Positions 30,510 to 40,829 of a stretch of DNA of 64,000 bases are shown here, one piece after another (the first letter of the stretch is position 1; every line of letters begins with the position of its first letter). The position numbers were made by a program, and so were the translations under genes. Source of the DNA: Clostridiales bacterium (GTDB lineage Bacteria > Bacillota > Clostridia > Oscillospirales > Ruminococcaceae); contig JAHZAY010000001.1 in the NCBI GenBank assembly GCA_019423685.1, positions 193,092-257,091 of the forward strand, written 5' to 3'. The notes beneath the pieces are model-generated. The model did no database searches. It was given only the letters and a program-made list of their open reading frames with translations, and was not told where the DNA came from.

Positions 30510-31919
30510 CTATTCCACTTCGGCGTCTGCCAATGCAGCCTTAATCATGATGGCGCACTCCAGACGTTTTTTCTCCAGTTCGCAGGCCAGCTTATACGGC
30601 TTTTTGATGGCGCCCGCATACTCGAGGTTGTTGGCGTTGCATCCGCCGCTGCAATAGAATTTTGCCCAGCAGGTGCGGCACTCCGGCTTGGTGTAGACGG
30701 TAGTCTTTGCAAAGGAGTCCTTGATCTCGGTATTCAGCGACAGGTCGTTGACGCTGCCCATGATCCACTCCTTTTTGCCGACAAACTGATGGCACGGGTA
30801 GACGTCGCCCTCCGGGGTGACCGAGACATACTCGTTGCCGCAGCCGCAGCCGCGCAGGCGCTTGATGGCGCAAGGACCCTGGTCGAGGTCGATCATAAAG
30901 TGGAAGAAGTTGAAGAACTCGCCATTTTTTCTCTTTTCGATGATGACCTTGGCAAGCTTTTCATATTCGGCAAACACCTCCGGCAGGTCCTCTTCGGTCA
31001 AGGCATACGGCAGGGTCGGGTCGGTGACGACCGGCTCGATGGAGATCTGGTCAAAGCCCTTCTCGAAGAAGTGCAGCACGTCGTTGGTGAAGTCTTTGTT
31101 ATATTTGGTGAAGGTGCCGCGGACATAGTACTGGCCGTCGCCGCGTCCCTTGACCAGTTTTTGGAATTTTGGCAGGATGATGTCGTAGCTGCCGGAGCCG
31201 TTGACACAGAAGCGCATCCGGTCGTTGACCTCTTTTCTGCCGTCCAGCGACAGAACGATGTTGTACATCTCCTTGTTGAGGTAGTCGATCTTGTCGTCGG
31301 TCAGCAGCATGCCGTTGGTGGTGATGGTGAAGCGGAAGTTTTTGTTGTACTCCTTTTCCTTGGAGCGGGCGTACTCGACCACCTCTTTGACGACGTCGAA
31401 GGCCATGAGCGGCTCGCCGCCGAAGAAGTCCATCTCCAGATTGTGGCGGTCACCGGAATATTTGAGCAGGTAGTCGATCGCCTTTTTGCCCACTTCCGGG
31501 GTCATCAGCTTGCGCTCGCCGCCAAAGTCGCCGGTGGAGGCAAAGCAGTAGGAGCAGCGCAGGTTGCAGTCGTGCGCGACGTTCAGGCACATTGCCTTGA
31601 TGGGCGCAGAGACCATCATATCCGCAAACTGTTCATAGTCGTCCGCGGTGAACAGCTGGCCCTTGTCGTACATCTCCCAGATCTCGCCGTACGCCTCTTC
31701 CAGGTCGCTGCGGCTGTAGCGGGACTCCAGCGGCGCAAACAGCTGTGCCGGATAAGCCTTTTCCAGCTTTTCGGTCACCTTGCTGTCAAAGGATTTTGCC
31801 AAAAACTGCGCGTCCAGCAGCTGGATCATGTCATATACCATTTCATCCACAACATGGACAGCCCCGCTGTTGACGTCCATGACGATGTTATATCCGTTTA
31901 ACTGAAAACTGTGTAGCAT
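30510..31919 (-). CDS. scfB: SCIFF ranthipeptide radical SAM maturase
   Basis: Radical SAM/SPASM enzyme (469 aa) that installs thioether crosslinks in the SCIFF peptide. The cluster motif is C118-x3-C122-x2-C125 (CNLRCSYC), followed by FFGGEPL. The C-terminal SPASM region holds cysteines at about 350, 358, 360, 376, 414, 417, 423, 427, 446 and 455, enough for two auxiliary clusters. The N-terminal ~90 residues form the peptide-recognition region. ATG 31919 is chosen for AAAGGGAG six bases upstream; the frame is open 13 codons further. It lies 107 bases behind scfA, separated by a hairpin. Confidence 0.95.
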   Translation of the reverse strand: MLHSFQLNGYNIVMDVNSGAVHVVDEMVYDMIQLLDAQFLAKSFDSKVTEKLEKAYPAQLFAPLESRYSRSDLEEAYGEIWEMYDKGQLFTADDYEQFADMMVSAPIKAMCLNVAHDCNLRCSYCFASTGDFGGERKLMTPEVGKKAIDYLLKYSGDRHNLEMDFFGGEPLMAFDVVKEVVEYARSKEKEYNKNFRFTITTNGMLLTDDKIDYLNKEMYNIVLSLDGRKEVNDRMRFCVNGSGSYDIILPKFQKLVKGRGDGQYYVRGTFTKYNKDFTNDVLHFFEKGFDQISIEPVVTDPTLPYALTEEDLPEVFAEYEKLAKVIIEKRKNGEFFNFFHFMIDLDQGPCAIKRLRGCGCGNEYVSVTPEGDVYPCHQFVGKKEWIMGSVNDLSLNTEIKDSFAKTTVYTKPECRTCWAKFYCSGGCNANNLEYAGAIKKPYKLACELEKKRLECAIMIKAALADAEVE

Positions 31920-31980
31920 TATTTCTCCCTTTCCTGCCCCAAAGGACGTCTTATCCAATCAAAAAATATTGCGCAAAACA

Positions 31981-32005
31981 ATAGGGACAGCAGCGCTGCC
32001 CCTAT
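31981..32005 (-). terminator. Hairpin between scfA and scfB
   Basis: ATAGGGGCAGC pairs with GCTGTCCCTAT around a GCT loop (one G.T/mismatch) and is followed by TGTTTTG. A weak terminator or processing/stability stem that would let the peptide be made in excess over its enzyme. Confidence 0.6.
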
Positions 32006-32026
32006 CGGTTGAACCTGTTGACAACC

Positions 32027-32170
32027 TTATTTTGCGTGCTCGCACTTCTGGTTTGCAACGGTGCAGGAAGTCTTGCAAGCAGACTGGCAAGAAGCCTGGC
32101 ACTCGCCGCAGCCGCCTTTAGCAGCAGTTTCTTTAAGGTTCGCCTTATTTAAAGTTTTTACGTGTTTCAT
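32027..32170 (-). CDS. scfA: SCIFF ranthipeptide precursor (six cysteines in forty-five)
   Basis: A 47-aa peptide, MKHVKTLNKANLKE then a C-terminal core with six cysteines at 21, 24, 28, 32, 36 and 43, ending CEHAK. The lysine-rich leader and the cysteine/threonine core are those of the SCIFF family found in nearly all Clostridia; the neighbouring maturase confirms it. Cys sulfurs become linked to Thr or other residues by ScfB. Biological role of the mature product is not settled; links with quorum sensing and metabolism have been proposed. AAGGAA lies nine bases upstream of the ATG. Confidence 0.95.
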   Translation of the reverse strand: MKHVKTLNKANLKETAAKGGCGECQASCQSACKTSCTVANQKCEHAK

Positions 32171-32217
32171 GCAACAACATTCCTTTCAAAAGTGGTGATT
32201 CTATTGTCTGTTGCTTT

Positions 32218-32246
32218 ATTATATCATATCTTTTCGATTCTTTCAA
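32218..32246 (-). promoter_or_regulatory. scfA promoter
   Basis: On the minus strand TTGAAA (32246-32241), 17-base spacer, TATAAT (32223-32218): near-perfect sigma-A promoter, suggesting high expression of the peptide. Confidence 0.85.
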
Positions 32247-32263
32247 GACCCTTCTTGGAATCT

Positions 32264-33957
<1,694 letters not shown>

Positions 33958-33961
<4 letters not shown>

Positions 33962-34641
33962 TGCTCTTTTTCCCCGCCTATTTTATAGCCGATGCCGCGC
34001 ACCGTCTCGATGTAGCTTCCTGCCGGGCCAAGCTTTTGGCGCAGCGTACGGATGTGCACATCCACCGTGCGGCTCTCGCCGTCAAATCCGTAACCCCAAA
34101 TCTCGTCGAGCAGCTGCGCTCGGGTAAAGACGATTCCCTGGCGGGAGATGAGCAGGCTGAGCAGCTCAAACTCCTTCAAGGTGAGGACCACCTCTTTGCC
34201 GTCCACCTCCACCACGTGCTTGACGGGGTTGACATACAGGTTGCCCACCCGGTACTCCTCCATCTTGCCGTTGTCGCTTCCGCTGCGGCGCAGCAGGGCG
34301 CGGATGCGGGAGAGCAGCTCCATCATCCGAAACGGCTTTGGGATGTAGTCGTCAGCTCCGATATCCAATCCCCGCACGATGTCATACTCACTGCCCTTTG
34401 CCGTGAGCATGATGATGGGCAGGCGCTTGGTGGCGGGAGCAGCGCGCAGCTTTTGCAAGATAGAAAAGCCGTCCTCTTCGGGCAGCATGATATCCAGCAG
34501 CACCAGAGAGGGCGTCTTTTCGCTCATCGCGGCCCAGAATTCGCTGGGGGCTGCAAAACCCTGCGCCTCCATATTCTGGCCGTTGAGCGTGTAAATCAGA
34601 AGTTCGCGGATACTTTCGTCATCTTCCAGGACATAAATCAT
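33958..34641 (-). CDS. phoP: Phosphate response regulator PhoP/PhoB
   Basis: 227-aa OmpR-type regulator. Receiver domain with acidic pair DD (residues 6-7), phospho-acceptor Asp in LVLLDIMLP and Lys in TAKGSEYD; C-terminal winged helix with LTLKEFELLSLL and SRTVDVHIRTLRQKLG. ATG 34641 is preferred to an upstream GTG because GAGGTGA is eight bases before it. It probably controls the pst genes upstream in the same cluster. Confidence 0.95.
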
Positions 34642-34668
34642 CGCTTCTATCACCTCATGGTTATTGTA

Positions 34669-35331
34669 TCATACTTCCTGGTGATGTTCACTACTTTTAT
34701 GTACCCCTGTAATGGAATATTCCACCCATTCGGCGACATTGACAGCGTGGTCCCCGATGCGTTCAAAGTATTTGGCGATCATCAACAAGTCCAAAATCGA
34801 TTCCGGCGTGCCCTCATCGTTCTTTAGGCTCTGTGCCAACTCGTTGCGCACCTTGGTAAACAGCTGGTCCACCTTGTCGTCATCCTGGGTGACCTTCTGG
34901 GCCAGTTTCAGGTCCGCCTGGACAAACGCCTCCACGCTTTCGGTCACCATCGACACGGCGGCGCGCGCCATATTGGTGATGTGCACCTTGCCCTGGGCGA
35001 CGGTGTCCTTGACATAGTCGACCATCTCTGCGATGTCCGCAGCCTGGTCGCCGATGCGCTCCATATCGGAGATCATCTTGAGTGCCGCCGAGATGACCCG
35101 CAGGTCGGTGGCAACTGGCTGCTGTTGCAGCAGCATGCGCATGCAGCGGGATTCGATGTCGTGTTCCATCTGGTCAATGTCATTTTCCAGCGAAAAAACG
35201 CGGCTTGCATCCACCTTTTCGTTGCTCTCGAGCGCTTTGGCGGCGATCGAAATGGATTCCTCGCACAGGCTTCCCATGCGGATCAATTCAATATTCAGCT
35301 GGCGCAGCTGTTCATCAAATCTTGTTCTCAT
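34669..35331 (-). CDS. phoU: Phosphate transport system regulator PhoU
   Basis: 220 aa, all-helical, two PhoU repeats (E/D-x3-D metal-binding pattern, for example ENDIDQMEHDIESRC in repeat 1 and DDKVDQLFTKVRNEL in repeat 2). PhoU keeps PhoR inactive when the Pst transporter is saturated. It lies six bases after pstB and 28 before phoP. Confidence 0.97.
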   Translation of the reverse strand: MRTRFDEQLRQLNIELIRMGSLCEESISIAAKALESNEKVDASRVFSLENDIDQMEHDIESRCMRMLLQQQPVATDLRVISAALKMISDMERIGDQAADIAEMVDYVKDTVAQGKVHITNMARAAVSMVTESVEAFVQADLKLAQKVTQDDDKVDQLFTKVRNELAQSLKNDEGTPESILDLLMIAKYFERIGDHAVNVAEWVEYSITGVHKSSEHHQEV

Positions 35332-35336
35332 GACGA

Positions 35337-36092
35337 TTAACCAAACCTTCCTGTAATGTAATCTTCGGTGCGTTTATCCTTTGGCATCGAGAAAATCTGT
35401 TCCGTCTGACCGTACTCGATCATCTTGCCCAGCAGGAAGAACGCGGTCCGGTCGGAAATTCTGGCCGCCTGCTGCATATTGTGGGTAACCATGATGATGG
35501 TGTATTCTTTCTTCAGCTCCGCTGCAAGCTCCTCAATCTTAGAGGTGGAGATCGGGTCCAGCGCGCTGGTCGGCTCATCCATCAGCAGCACCTTTGGCTC
35601 GACGGCCAGGGCGCGGGCGATGCACAGTCTCTGCTGCTGGCCGCCGGAAAGGCCCAGAGCGCTCTTGTTCAGGCGATCCTTGACCTCGTCCCAGATTGCG
35701 GCGCCCTTGAGGGATTTCTCGACGATCTCATCGAGTTTTACCTTCGAGCGGATGCCCTGCAGCTTTGGTCCGTAGGAGATGTTGTCGTAGATGGACATCG
35801 GGAATGGGTTTGGTTTTTGGAACACCATGCCGATCTCTTTTCTCAACCAGGTGGTGTCGACCTGCGGGGAATAGATGTCCTGTCCCTCGTAGAGCACTTT
35901 GCCCTCGATGCGCACACCATCAACCAGGTCGTTCATGCGGTTGAGCGTCTTTAAAAAGGTGGATTTGCCGCAGCCGGAAGGGCCGATGAACGCGGTGATC
36001 TCGTGTTCCGGCAGCTCCATGCTGACATCAAAAAGCGCCTGATTTGCGCCGTACCAGAGGTTTAACCCCTGAACCGATATGATAGTAGACAT
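35337..36092 (-). CDS. pstB: Phosphate ABC transporter ATPase PstB
   Basis: 251-aa ABC ATPase: Walker A GPSGCGKS (36-43), Q-loop VFQKPNPFPMS, signature LSGGQQQRLCIARAL and Walker B VLLMDEPTSALD. KPNPFPMSIYDN is diagnostic of PstB. ATG 36092 (GGTGG five bases upstream) gives the usual length; the frame is open 14 codons earlier. Energises phosphate import through PstC/PstA. Confidence 0.97.
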   Translation of the reverse strand: MSTIISVQGLNLWYGANQALFDVSMELPEHEITAFIGPSGCGKSTFLKTLNRMNDLVDGVRIEGKVLYEGQDIYSPQVDTTWLRKEIGMVFQKPNPFPMSIYDNISYGPKLQGIRSKVKLDEIVEKSLKGAAIWDEVKDRLNKSALGLSGGQQQRLCIARALAVEPKVLLMDEPTSALDPISTSKIEELAAELKKEYTIIMVTHNMQQAARISDRTAFFLLGKMIEYGQTEQIFSMPKDKRTEDYITGRFG

Positions 36093-36147
36093 TCTGTCCA
36101 CCATGCCTTTCTTATAAAATCCAATTTCTTGCACTGCTTATAGGCAG

Positions 36148-36996
36148 TTATACTTTTTTGAGCTTTTTGGCTGCAAAGTTTGCCGCAAAGTTGATGAGGA
36201 AGGTGAGGATCATCAGGATGGTTGCGATGGCGAAGGCAACTGCCGTCTCGCCGCGCTCGCTGGCGTACACATACAAAGAGACGGTGAGGGTTGCCGAGGA
36301 GGACTGCAGCGACTTGACAAAGCCGTTGAGCACCAGTCCAAATCCAGCGGTAAACAGCAGCGCTGCGGACTCGCCGACGATGCGTCCGATGGCCAGGATG
36401 CAGCCGGTGACGATGCCGTCGATGGCGTTTGGCAGCACCACGGTGCGGATCATGTGCCACTTGCCGGCGCCCAGACCCAGTGCGCCTTCCCGATAGGACT
36501 GCGGCACCGTCTTTAAGCTCTCCTGTGTGGTGCGCACGATGGTCGGCAGGATCATCACAACCAGCGTCAAGCCGCCGGCGAGGATGCCCTGCTTGAGTCC
36601 CAGGAACTGGATAAAGAACAGCATGCCGACCAGGCCGAAGATGATCGACGGGATGCCGGTGAGGATCTCGGTTGCAAGCTCAATGACGGCGACCAATTTG
36701 CGGTTTTTGGCGTACTCGGTCAGATAGATGGCTGCGCCGACGCCCAGCGGCAGCACAATCACCATCGAAACCAAGATGATGTACAGGGTATTGAGGATAT
36801 TCGGAAGGATGCCGATGGTGTCGTTGCGGTAGCTGCTCTGGGTAGTCAGAAGCTCCCAGCTGATGTTGCCAAGGCCCCGGTAGAAGATGTAGCCGATCAA
36901 AAAGATCAGCAGCGCGCAGGTGATGGCGGCGCACAGGTACATCAAAAATTTTAAGGTGTTGTCATAGACCTTCCGACGAAAATCGAGTTCCTTCAT
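36148..36996 (-). CDS. pstA: Phosphate ABC transporter permease PstA
   Basis: 282-aa membrane protein with six hydrophobic segments and the permease EAA-like loop AALGLGAGKWHMIRTVVLP near residue 190. Forms the channel with PstC. It follows pstC directly (AGGTG nine bases before the ATG) and is 55 bases before pstB. Confidence 0.96.
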   Translation of the reverse strand: MKELDFRRKVYDNTLKFLMYLCAAITCALLIFLIGYIFYRGLGNISWELLTTQSSYRNDTIGILPNILNTLYIILVSMVIVLPLGVGAAIYLTEYAKNRKLVAVIELATEILTGIPSIIFGLVGMLFFIQFLGLKQGILAGGLTLVVMILPTIVRTTQESLKTVPQSYREGALGLGAGKWHMIRTVVLPNAIDGIVTGCILAIGRIVGESAALLFTAGFGLVLNGFVKSLQSSSATLTVSLYVYASERGETAVAFAIATILMILTFLINFAANFAAKKLKKV

Positions 36997-36999
36997 CGA

Positions 37000-37968
37000 T
37001 TAGGCACCTTCCTTTTTATTCTTGATAAAGACGTTGAGGATGACATTGATCAGCATGATGAACAAAAACAGCACCAGGCCGATCGAAAACAGGGCATTTC
37101 TTTGCAGAGAGCCCGCCGATGCATAGGACATTTCGGAGGCGATGGCGGTGGTCAGGAAACGCACCGAGGTCAGCAGGCCAGGCATATTGGCGACGTTGCC
37201 CGAAACCATGATGATCGCCATGGCCTCGCCGATTGCGCGGCCGACGCCCAGGACGATCGCCGTGGCGACACCACTTCTGGCAGCCGGGAGGCTGACCTTA
37301 AAGATGGTTTCGATCTTGGTGGCGCCCAGTGCAAGGGAGGCCTCCTCATATTCCTTGGGGACCGCATTGAGCGCGCTCTCCGAGACGTTGATGATGGAGG
37401 GCAGGATCATGATGGCCAGGACGACGATGGCGGCCAGCAGCGTGGCGCCGGACGGGATTTGAAAGATATTCTGGATTGCCGGAACCAGCACGATCATGCC
37501 GACCAGGCCATAGACGACCGACGGGATGCCGGCCAGCAGCTCTACCGCAGTATGGACAACCTTCGCGATCTTTGGCGGCGCGCATTTGGAGAGGTAAACC
37601 GCTGTCAGCAGACCGACCGGCACACCGATCAGCACTGCTCCGGCAGTACCGTAGATCGACGTCAGGATAAACGGAAGGATTCCATAGGACGGATTTGTAT
37701 TGTTGGTTGGAGCCCAGGTCTCCCCAAACAGGAAGTCCCAAAGGCCGATCTCTCTGATTGCCGGGATGCCGGAGATAATCAGGTAGATGCTGATCAAAAG
37801 TACAAACGCGACGGCAACTACGCCACATAAGAGGAAGATGGCGTGCATCGCCATCTCCATTGCTTCTCTTATGTTTTTATACTTTTGACCACCGTTTCGG
37901 GAAGCGCGCATCTCGCTTTCTGCTTTTACAGCTTTATAAGGGACATTTGCTACTTTCTGGTCTTGCAT
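37000..37968 (-). CDS. pstC: Phosphate ABC transporter permease PstC
   Basis: 322-aa membrane permease with six helices, the GIPSVVYGLVG segment and EAA-like loop EASLALGATKIETIFKVSLP. A long hydrophilic N terminus (~40 residues) precedes the first helix. ATG 37968 has GAGGAG seven bases before it, better than ATG 37974. Confidence 0.96.
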   Translation of the reverse strand: MQDQKVANVPYKAVKAESEMRASRNGGQKYKNIREAMEMAMHAIFLLCGVVAVAFVLLISIYLIISGIPAIREIGLWDFLFGETWAPTNNTNPSYGILPFILTSIYGTAGAVLIGVPVGLLTAVYLSKCAPPKIAKVVHTAVELLAGIPSVVYGLVGMIVLVPAIQNIFQIPSGATLLAAIVVLAIMILPSIINVSESALNAVPKEYEEASLALGATKIETIFKVSLPAARSGVATAIVLGVGRAIGEAMAIIMVSGNVANMPGLLTSVRFLTTAIASEMSYASAGSLQRNALFSIGLVLFLFIMLINVILNVFIKNKKEGA

Positions 37969-38021
37969 AATCATGCTCCTCAGTATCAGGTGGTCAGTGC
38001 TTTATCTTTGTGTTTATGTGC

Positions 38022-38936
38022 TTAGTCCGCTACCGGAACTGCGCCAGCCTCGGTGATCAGCTCATTGGCATCGGAGGAAGTTGCGAAATCCAGGAATGCC
38101 TGTGCAGCATCGCTGAGCTCGGTTGCGCTGTTGGTTACCATGACGAATGGTCTCTGGATCTCATAGCTGCCGTTCTGGACATTCTCCTCGGTGCAAGCTA
38201 CGCCGCCGACGGTGATGGCTTTGATGCCGTCCTGGCCTTCTACTGCGGACAGAGATGCATAACCGATTGCGCTTGGGTTGCCCTTGACTGCCTCAATGAC
38301 AGCGCCGGTGGAGGTCAGCTCCTGGGACAGTACGCAGGTGTCCTCTGTGCCGGTGATCGACTCGAAGCCATCTCTTGTGCCGGAACCCGCCTCACGGCCG
38401 ATGCAAGCAACTGCTCCCGCATTGCCGCCAACCTCGCTCCAGTCGGTAACTGCGCCGGTGAACAGCTGTGCGATCTGATCTACGCTCAGGTCCTCAACAG
38501 GGTTTTCTGCGTTTACGATGATTGCGATGCCGTCCAGTGCAACGGTGGTGCTGTTCAGGCCGGAAGCGGTCTCATCGTCGGTCAGCGCTCTGGAAGAAAG
38601 GCCGATGTCGCAGGAGCCGTTGGATGCGGACTCGATGCCGGTACCGGAACCGGTTGGATCATATGTAACGGTGACATCCGGGTTATCTGCCATGAACTGT
38701 TCAGACAGGATGCCGATGACGCTCTCCATCGAGGTGGAACCGTTGGTGGAAACGCTGCCGGACAGGGTGGACTCGGTTTCCTCGCTCTTCTGCTCGGAAG
38801 ATTCTGCGGTGGTGGACTCGGTGGTGTTGGACTCGGTGCTGGCGGTGCTCTCCTCAGAGGTGCTGGAGCTGCAGGCTGCCATGCTCATAACCATCATTGC
38901 TGCAAGTACAGATGCCAATAATTTCTTGTAAATCAT
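38022..38936 (-). CDS. pstS: Phosphate-binding lipoprotein PstS
   Basis: 304-aa substrate-binding lipoprotein. Signal peptide with lipobox MAAC, then a Ser/Thr/Glu-rich linker of ~45 residues, then the PBP domain with the phosphate-binding motifs GSTSM, DPTGSGTG, GLSSRAL and GREAGSGTRDGFES. ATG 38936 has AAGGAG nine bases upstream; a TTG two codons earlier is too close. First gene of the pst operon, with a structured leader. Confidence 0.96.
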   Translation of the reverse strand: MIYKKLLASVLAAMMVMSMAACSSSTSEESTASTESNTTESTTAESSEQKSEETESTLSGSVSTNGSTSMESVIGILSEQFMADNPDVTVTYDPTGSGTGIESASNGSCDIGLSSRALTDDETASGLNSTTVALDGIAIIVNAENPVEDLSVDQIAQLFTGAVTDWSEVGGNAGAVACIGREAGSGTRDGFESITGTEDTCVLSQELTSTGAVIEAVKGNPSAIGYASLSAVEGQDGIKAITVGGVACTEENVQNGSYEIQRPFVMVTNSATELSDAAQAFLDFATSSDANELITEAGAVPVAD

Positions 38937-38953
38937 TTTCAAAATCTCCTTAC

Positions 38954-39013
38954 TTACCTGTGATTTTCTTCTTTGTCTCAGGTTACCTGTGATTTTCTTC
39001 TTTGCCTCTCAGG
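38954..39013 (-). repeat. Tandem stem-loop duplication in the pstS 5' leader
   Basis: Two tandem units (38954-38982 and 38983-39013) share the 22-base core TTACCTGTGATTTTCTTCTT. On the minus-strand RNA each reads CCTGAGA - A-rich loop - TCACAGG, a 6-bp stem with one mismatch. They fill almost all of the untranslated leader between the predicted transcription start (~39015) and the ribosome site. Confidence 0.8.
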
Positions 39014-39021
39014 CTGTCTTT

Positions 39022-39080
39022 AGTATACGGGATGTGCGTAAAATCTAAAATCCATCTTCTGTTAAAGCTAAGTAAAATAC
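39022..39080 (-). promoter_or_regulatory. pstS promoter with candidate Pho-box repeats
   Basis: Minus strand: TATACT (39027-39022) as -10, no consensus -35, and upstream TTTTAC, TTTAAC, TTTTAG and TTTTAC elements, the first two spaced 11 bases apart. TT-A-C repeats with ~11-base phasing and a poor -35 are what PhoP-activated promoters look like in Bacillus. Spacing of the later repeats is irregular, so this is tentative. Confidence 0.45.
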
Positions 39081-39458
39081 ATCCTTTTTCTTTGTACAAC
39101 ACTGGCAAGAAATTGAGGACAAAAACAGGCAAAATCACAACAGATTGGGAAAAATCCACCGTTTTGCAGCAAAAATACTAGTTTTTTTAACCGAAAACTT
39201 TTTAAAATGGCGCATTTGAAAAAAGCAAAAAAGCGCCTTTTCAAATTGCTTTTTTCAGATCGGTTTGCGCGATGCGATTGCGCATCTGCCCCTTTGCCAA
39301 TAAAAGTGCGTTTAGGGTGAACAAACCGTATATAATAAAAGAAGACATCGCAAGGCGCCTCTTCATTTTTGGCTGTTGTACTGCTTTTGTATTGACAGAT
39401 CCGATGGCTGCCTGCCTTTTTATAGACAGGATCTTTTTGGAGATTCGTTTTTCCTTCA
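39081..39458. other. AT-rich intergenic region with nested inverted repeats
   Basis: Between the divergent pstS and patB. Three overlapping inverted repeats occupy 39209-39257: GGCGC/GCGCC (39209-39213, 39233-39237), ATTTGAAAA/TTTTCAAAT (39214-39222, 39238-39246) and TGAAAAAAGC/GCTTTTTTCA (39217-39226, 39248-39257). They are mutually exclusive pairings. A GATGCG/CGCATC hairpin follows near 39271-39286. Short open frames on both strands (39241-39465 minus, 39272-39499 plus) lack ribosome sites and are not called. Confidence 0.5.
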
Positions 39459-39487
39459 TTGACATTTTTTGCCGAAAGGAATATACT
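39459..39487 (+). promoter_or_regulatory. patB promoter
   Basis: TTGACA, 17-base spacer, TATACT: strong sigma-A promoter 48 bases before the start. A TGCGGA/TCCGCA hairpin (39502-39515) lies in the leader. Confidence 0.88.
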
Positions 39488-39534
39488 TTTTTATGTTAAG
39501 TATGCGGATTTCCGCAAAACAGGAGGTCATAAAG

Positions 39535-40686
39535 ATGTATAATTTTGACAAACCTTATAACCGCAAAGGCACCAACTGTGTCAAATGGGACGTTTTCCAG
39601 GACGACCAGATGCTGCCAATGTGGATCGCCGACATGGACTTTGAGGCTCCTGCCCCGATTTATGAAGCTTTTGAAAAACGTGCCTCTCATCACGTTTATG
39701 CCTACAGCCGCCTGAGCAACGAGTACTATCAGGCCGTCATCGACTTTATGCAGCGCCGCCACAACTTCCATGTAGAGAAGGATTGGATCGTATTTACTCC
39801 TGGCGTTGTTGTTGCGCTGACCCTGGGCGTACAGGCTACCACCGAGCCAAACGACGAGGTCATGATCCTCTCCCCTGTATACGGCCCATTCCGCGGCGCC
39901 ACCACCGCTTGCGGCAGACAGCTGCTGGAAATTCCGCTGGTCAACACCGACGGCTACTACACCATCAACTTTGACGAGATGGAAAAACGCATCACTCCTA
40001 AGACCAAAGCCTTCATGCTTTGCAGCCCGCACAACCCGGTTGGCCGTGTTTGGAACAAAGAGGAGCTGGAAGGCATCGCCAACTTCTGCCTGAAACACAA
40101 CCTCTACCTCATCGCCGATGAGATCCACAACGACCTGCTCTTCAAAGATCACATCGTCATGAACAACATCTCCGCAGAGCTTGCCGAGCGCACCATCCTG
40201 TGCACCGCTCCGAGCAAGACCTTCAACCTGGCCGGCCTGCAGGCTTCCAACATCATCATCAAGAACGAGGAGCTGCGCAACAAATTTAAGACCCTGCTGG
40301 GCAACCTGCACATTGGCGGCAGCAACGCCTTTGTCAACGATGTAGTCATCGCTGCATACACCCAGTGCGACCAGTGGCTGGATGAGCTCAACGCCTACAT
40401 CAAGGGCAACATGGACTACCTGACCAAAGAGATCAACTCCATTGCCCCGCTGAAGATGTGGAATCCAGAAGGCACCTACCTTGCTTGGGTAGATTGCAGA
40501 GCACTGAACAAGACCAACGATGAACTGAATTCCTTCTTCCGTGAAAAATGCCACCTTGCCTTCAACTCCGGCACAGCGTTCGGTCCAGAGGGCAACGGCT
40601 TTATCCGCATCAACGTCGCCTGCCCACGCAGCTATGTGGAGGAAGCTGTCAAACGCATCCGCGAGAACATCGACAGCATCCGCTAG
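39535..40686 (+). CDS. MalY/PatB-type aminotransferase (C-S lyase)
   Basis: 383-aa fold-type I PLP enzyme. The N terminus FDKPYNRKGTNCVKWD, MWIADMDFEAP and the PLP-lysine region TAPSKTFNLAGLQAS are those of the MalY/PatB group, which cleave cystathionine, cysteine or related C-S bonds to release pyruvate, ammonia and a thiol or sulfide. SPHNPVGRVW and ADEIHNDL supply cofactor contacts. AGGAGG precedes the ATG. Codon use is strongly biased and the promoter is near consensus, suggesting high expression; it is transcribed alone and ends at a strong terminator. Confidence 0.9.
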   Translation: MYNFDKPYNRKGTNCVKWDVFQDDQMLPMWIADMDFEAPAPIYEAFEKRASHHVYAYSRLSNEYYQAVIDFMQRRHNFHVEKDWIVFTPGVVVALTLGVQATTEPNDEVMILSPVYGPFRGATTACGRQLLEIPLVNTDGYYTINFDEMEKRITPKTKAFMLCSPHNPVGRVWNKEELEGIANFCLKHNLYLIADEIHNDLLFKDHIVMNNISAELAERTILCTAPSKTFNLAGLQASNIIIKNEELRNKFKTLLGNLHIGGSNAFVNDVVIAAYTQCDQWLDELNAYIKGNMDYLTKEINSIAPLKMWNPEGTYLAWVDCRALNKTNDELNSFFREKCHLAFNSGTAFGPEGNGFIRINVACPRSYVEEAVKRIRENIDSIR

Positions 40687-40715
40687 GCGTTTTCCTTACT
40701 GCGACAATAGACAAC

Positions 40716-40753
40716 AAAAAGGTTCCGTCCGAGAATGGACGGAACCTTTTTTT
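40716..40753 (+). terminator. Terminator after the C-S lyase gene
   Basis: AAGGTTCCGTCC pairs with GGACGGAACC around GAGAAT, followed by T7. Confidence 0.95.
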
Positions 40754-40784
40754 ACAGGAAGGAAAACGGTATTGTAGTAAGTAC

Positions 40785-40829
40785 GCGCCGCCCTGCGGGG
40801 CGGCGCTGCCGTTTTTAGCGGCAGAAGCG
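40785..40829. terminator. GC-rich hairpins at the 3' end of the cysteine-rich gene
   Basis: GCGCCGCCC/GGGGCGGCGC (40785-40806) adjoins CTGCCG/CGGCAG, which overlaps the stop codon at 40815. No good T-run is present in the minus direction, so termination efficiency is uncertain. Confidence 0.5.

Noticed and set aside
38954..39013. CRISPR-like direct repeat
   Set aside because: Only two adjacent copies with no spacers; better read as duplicated stem-loops in the pstS leader.
39241..39465. 74-aa basic ORF between pstS and patB (minus)
   Set aside because: No ribosome site before its ATG, it overlaps the patB promoter and nested inverted repeats, and the opposite strand has an equally long frame.
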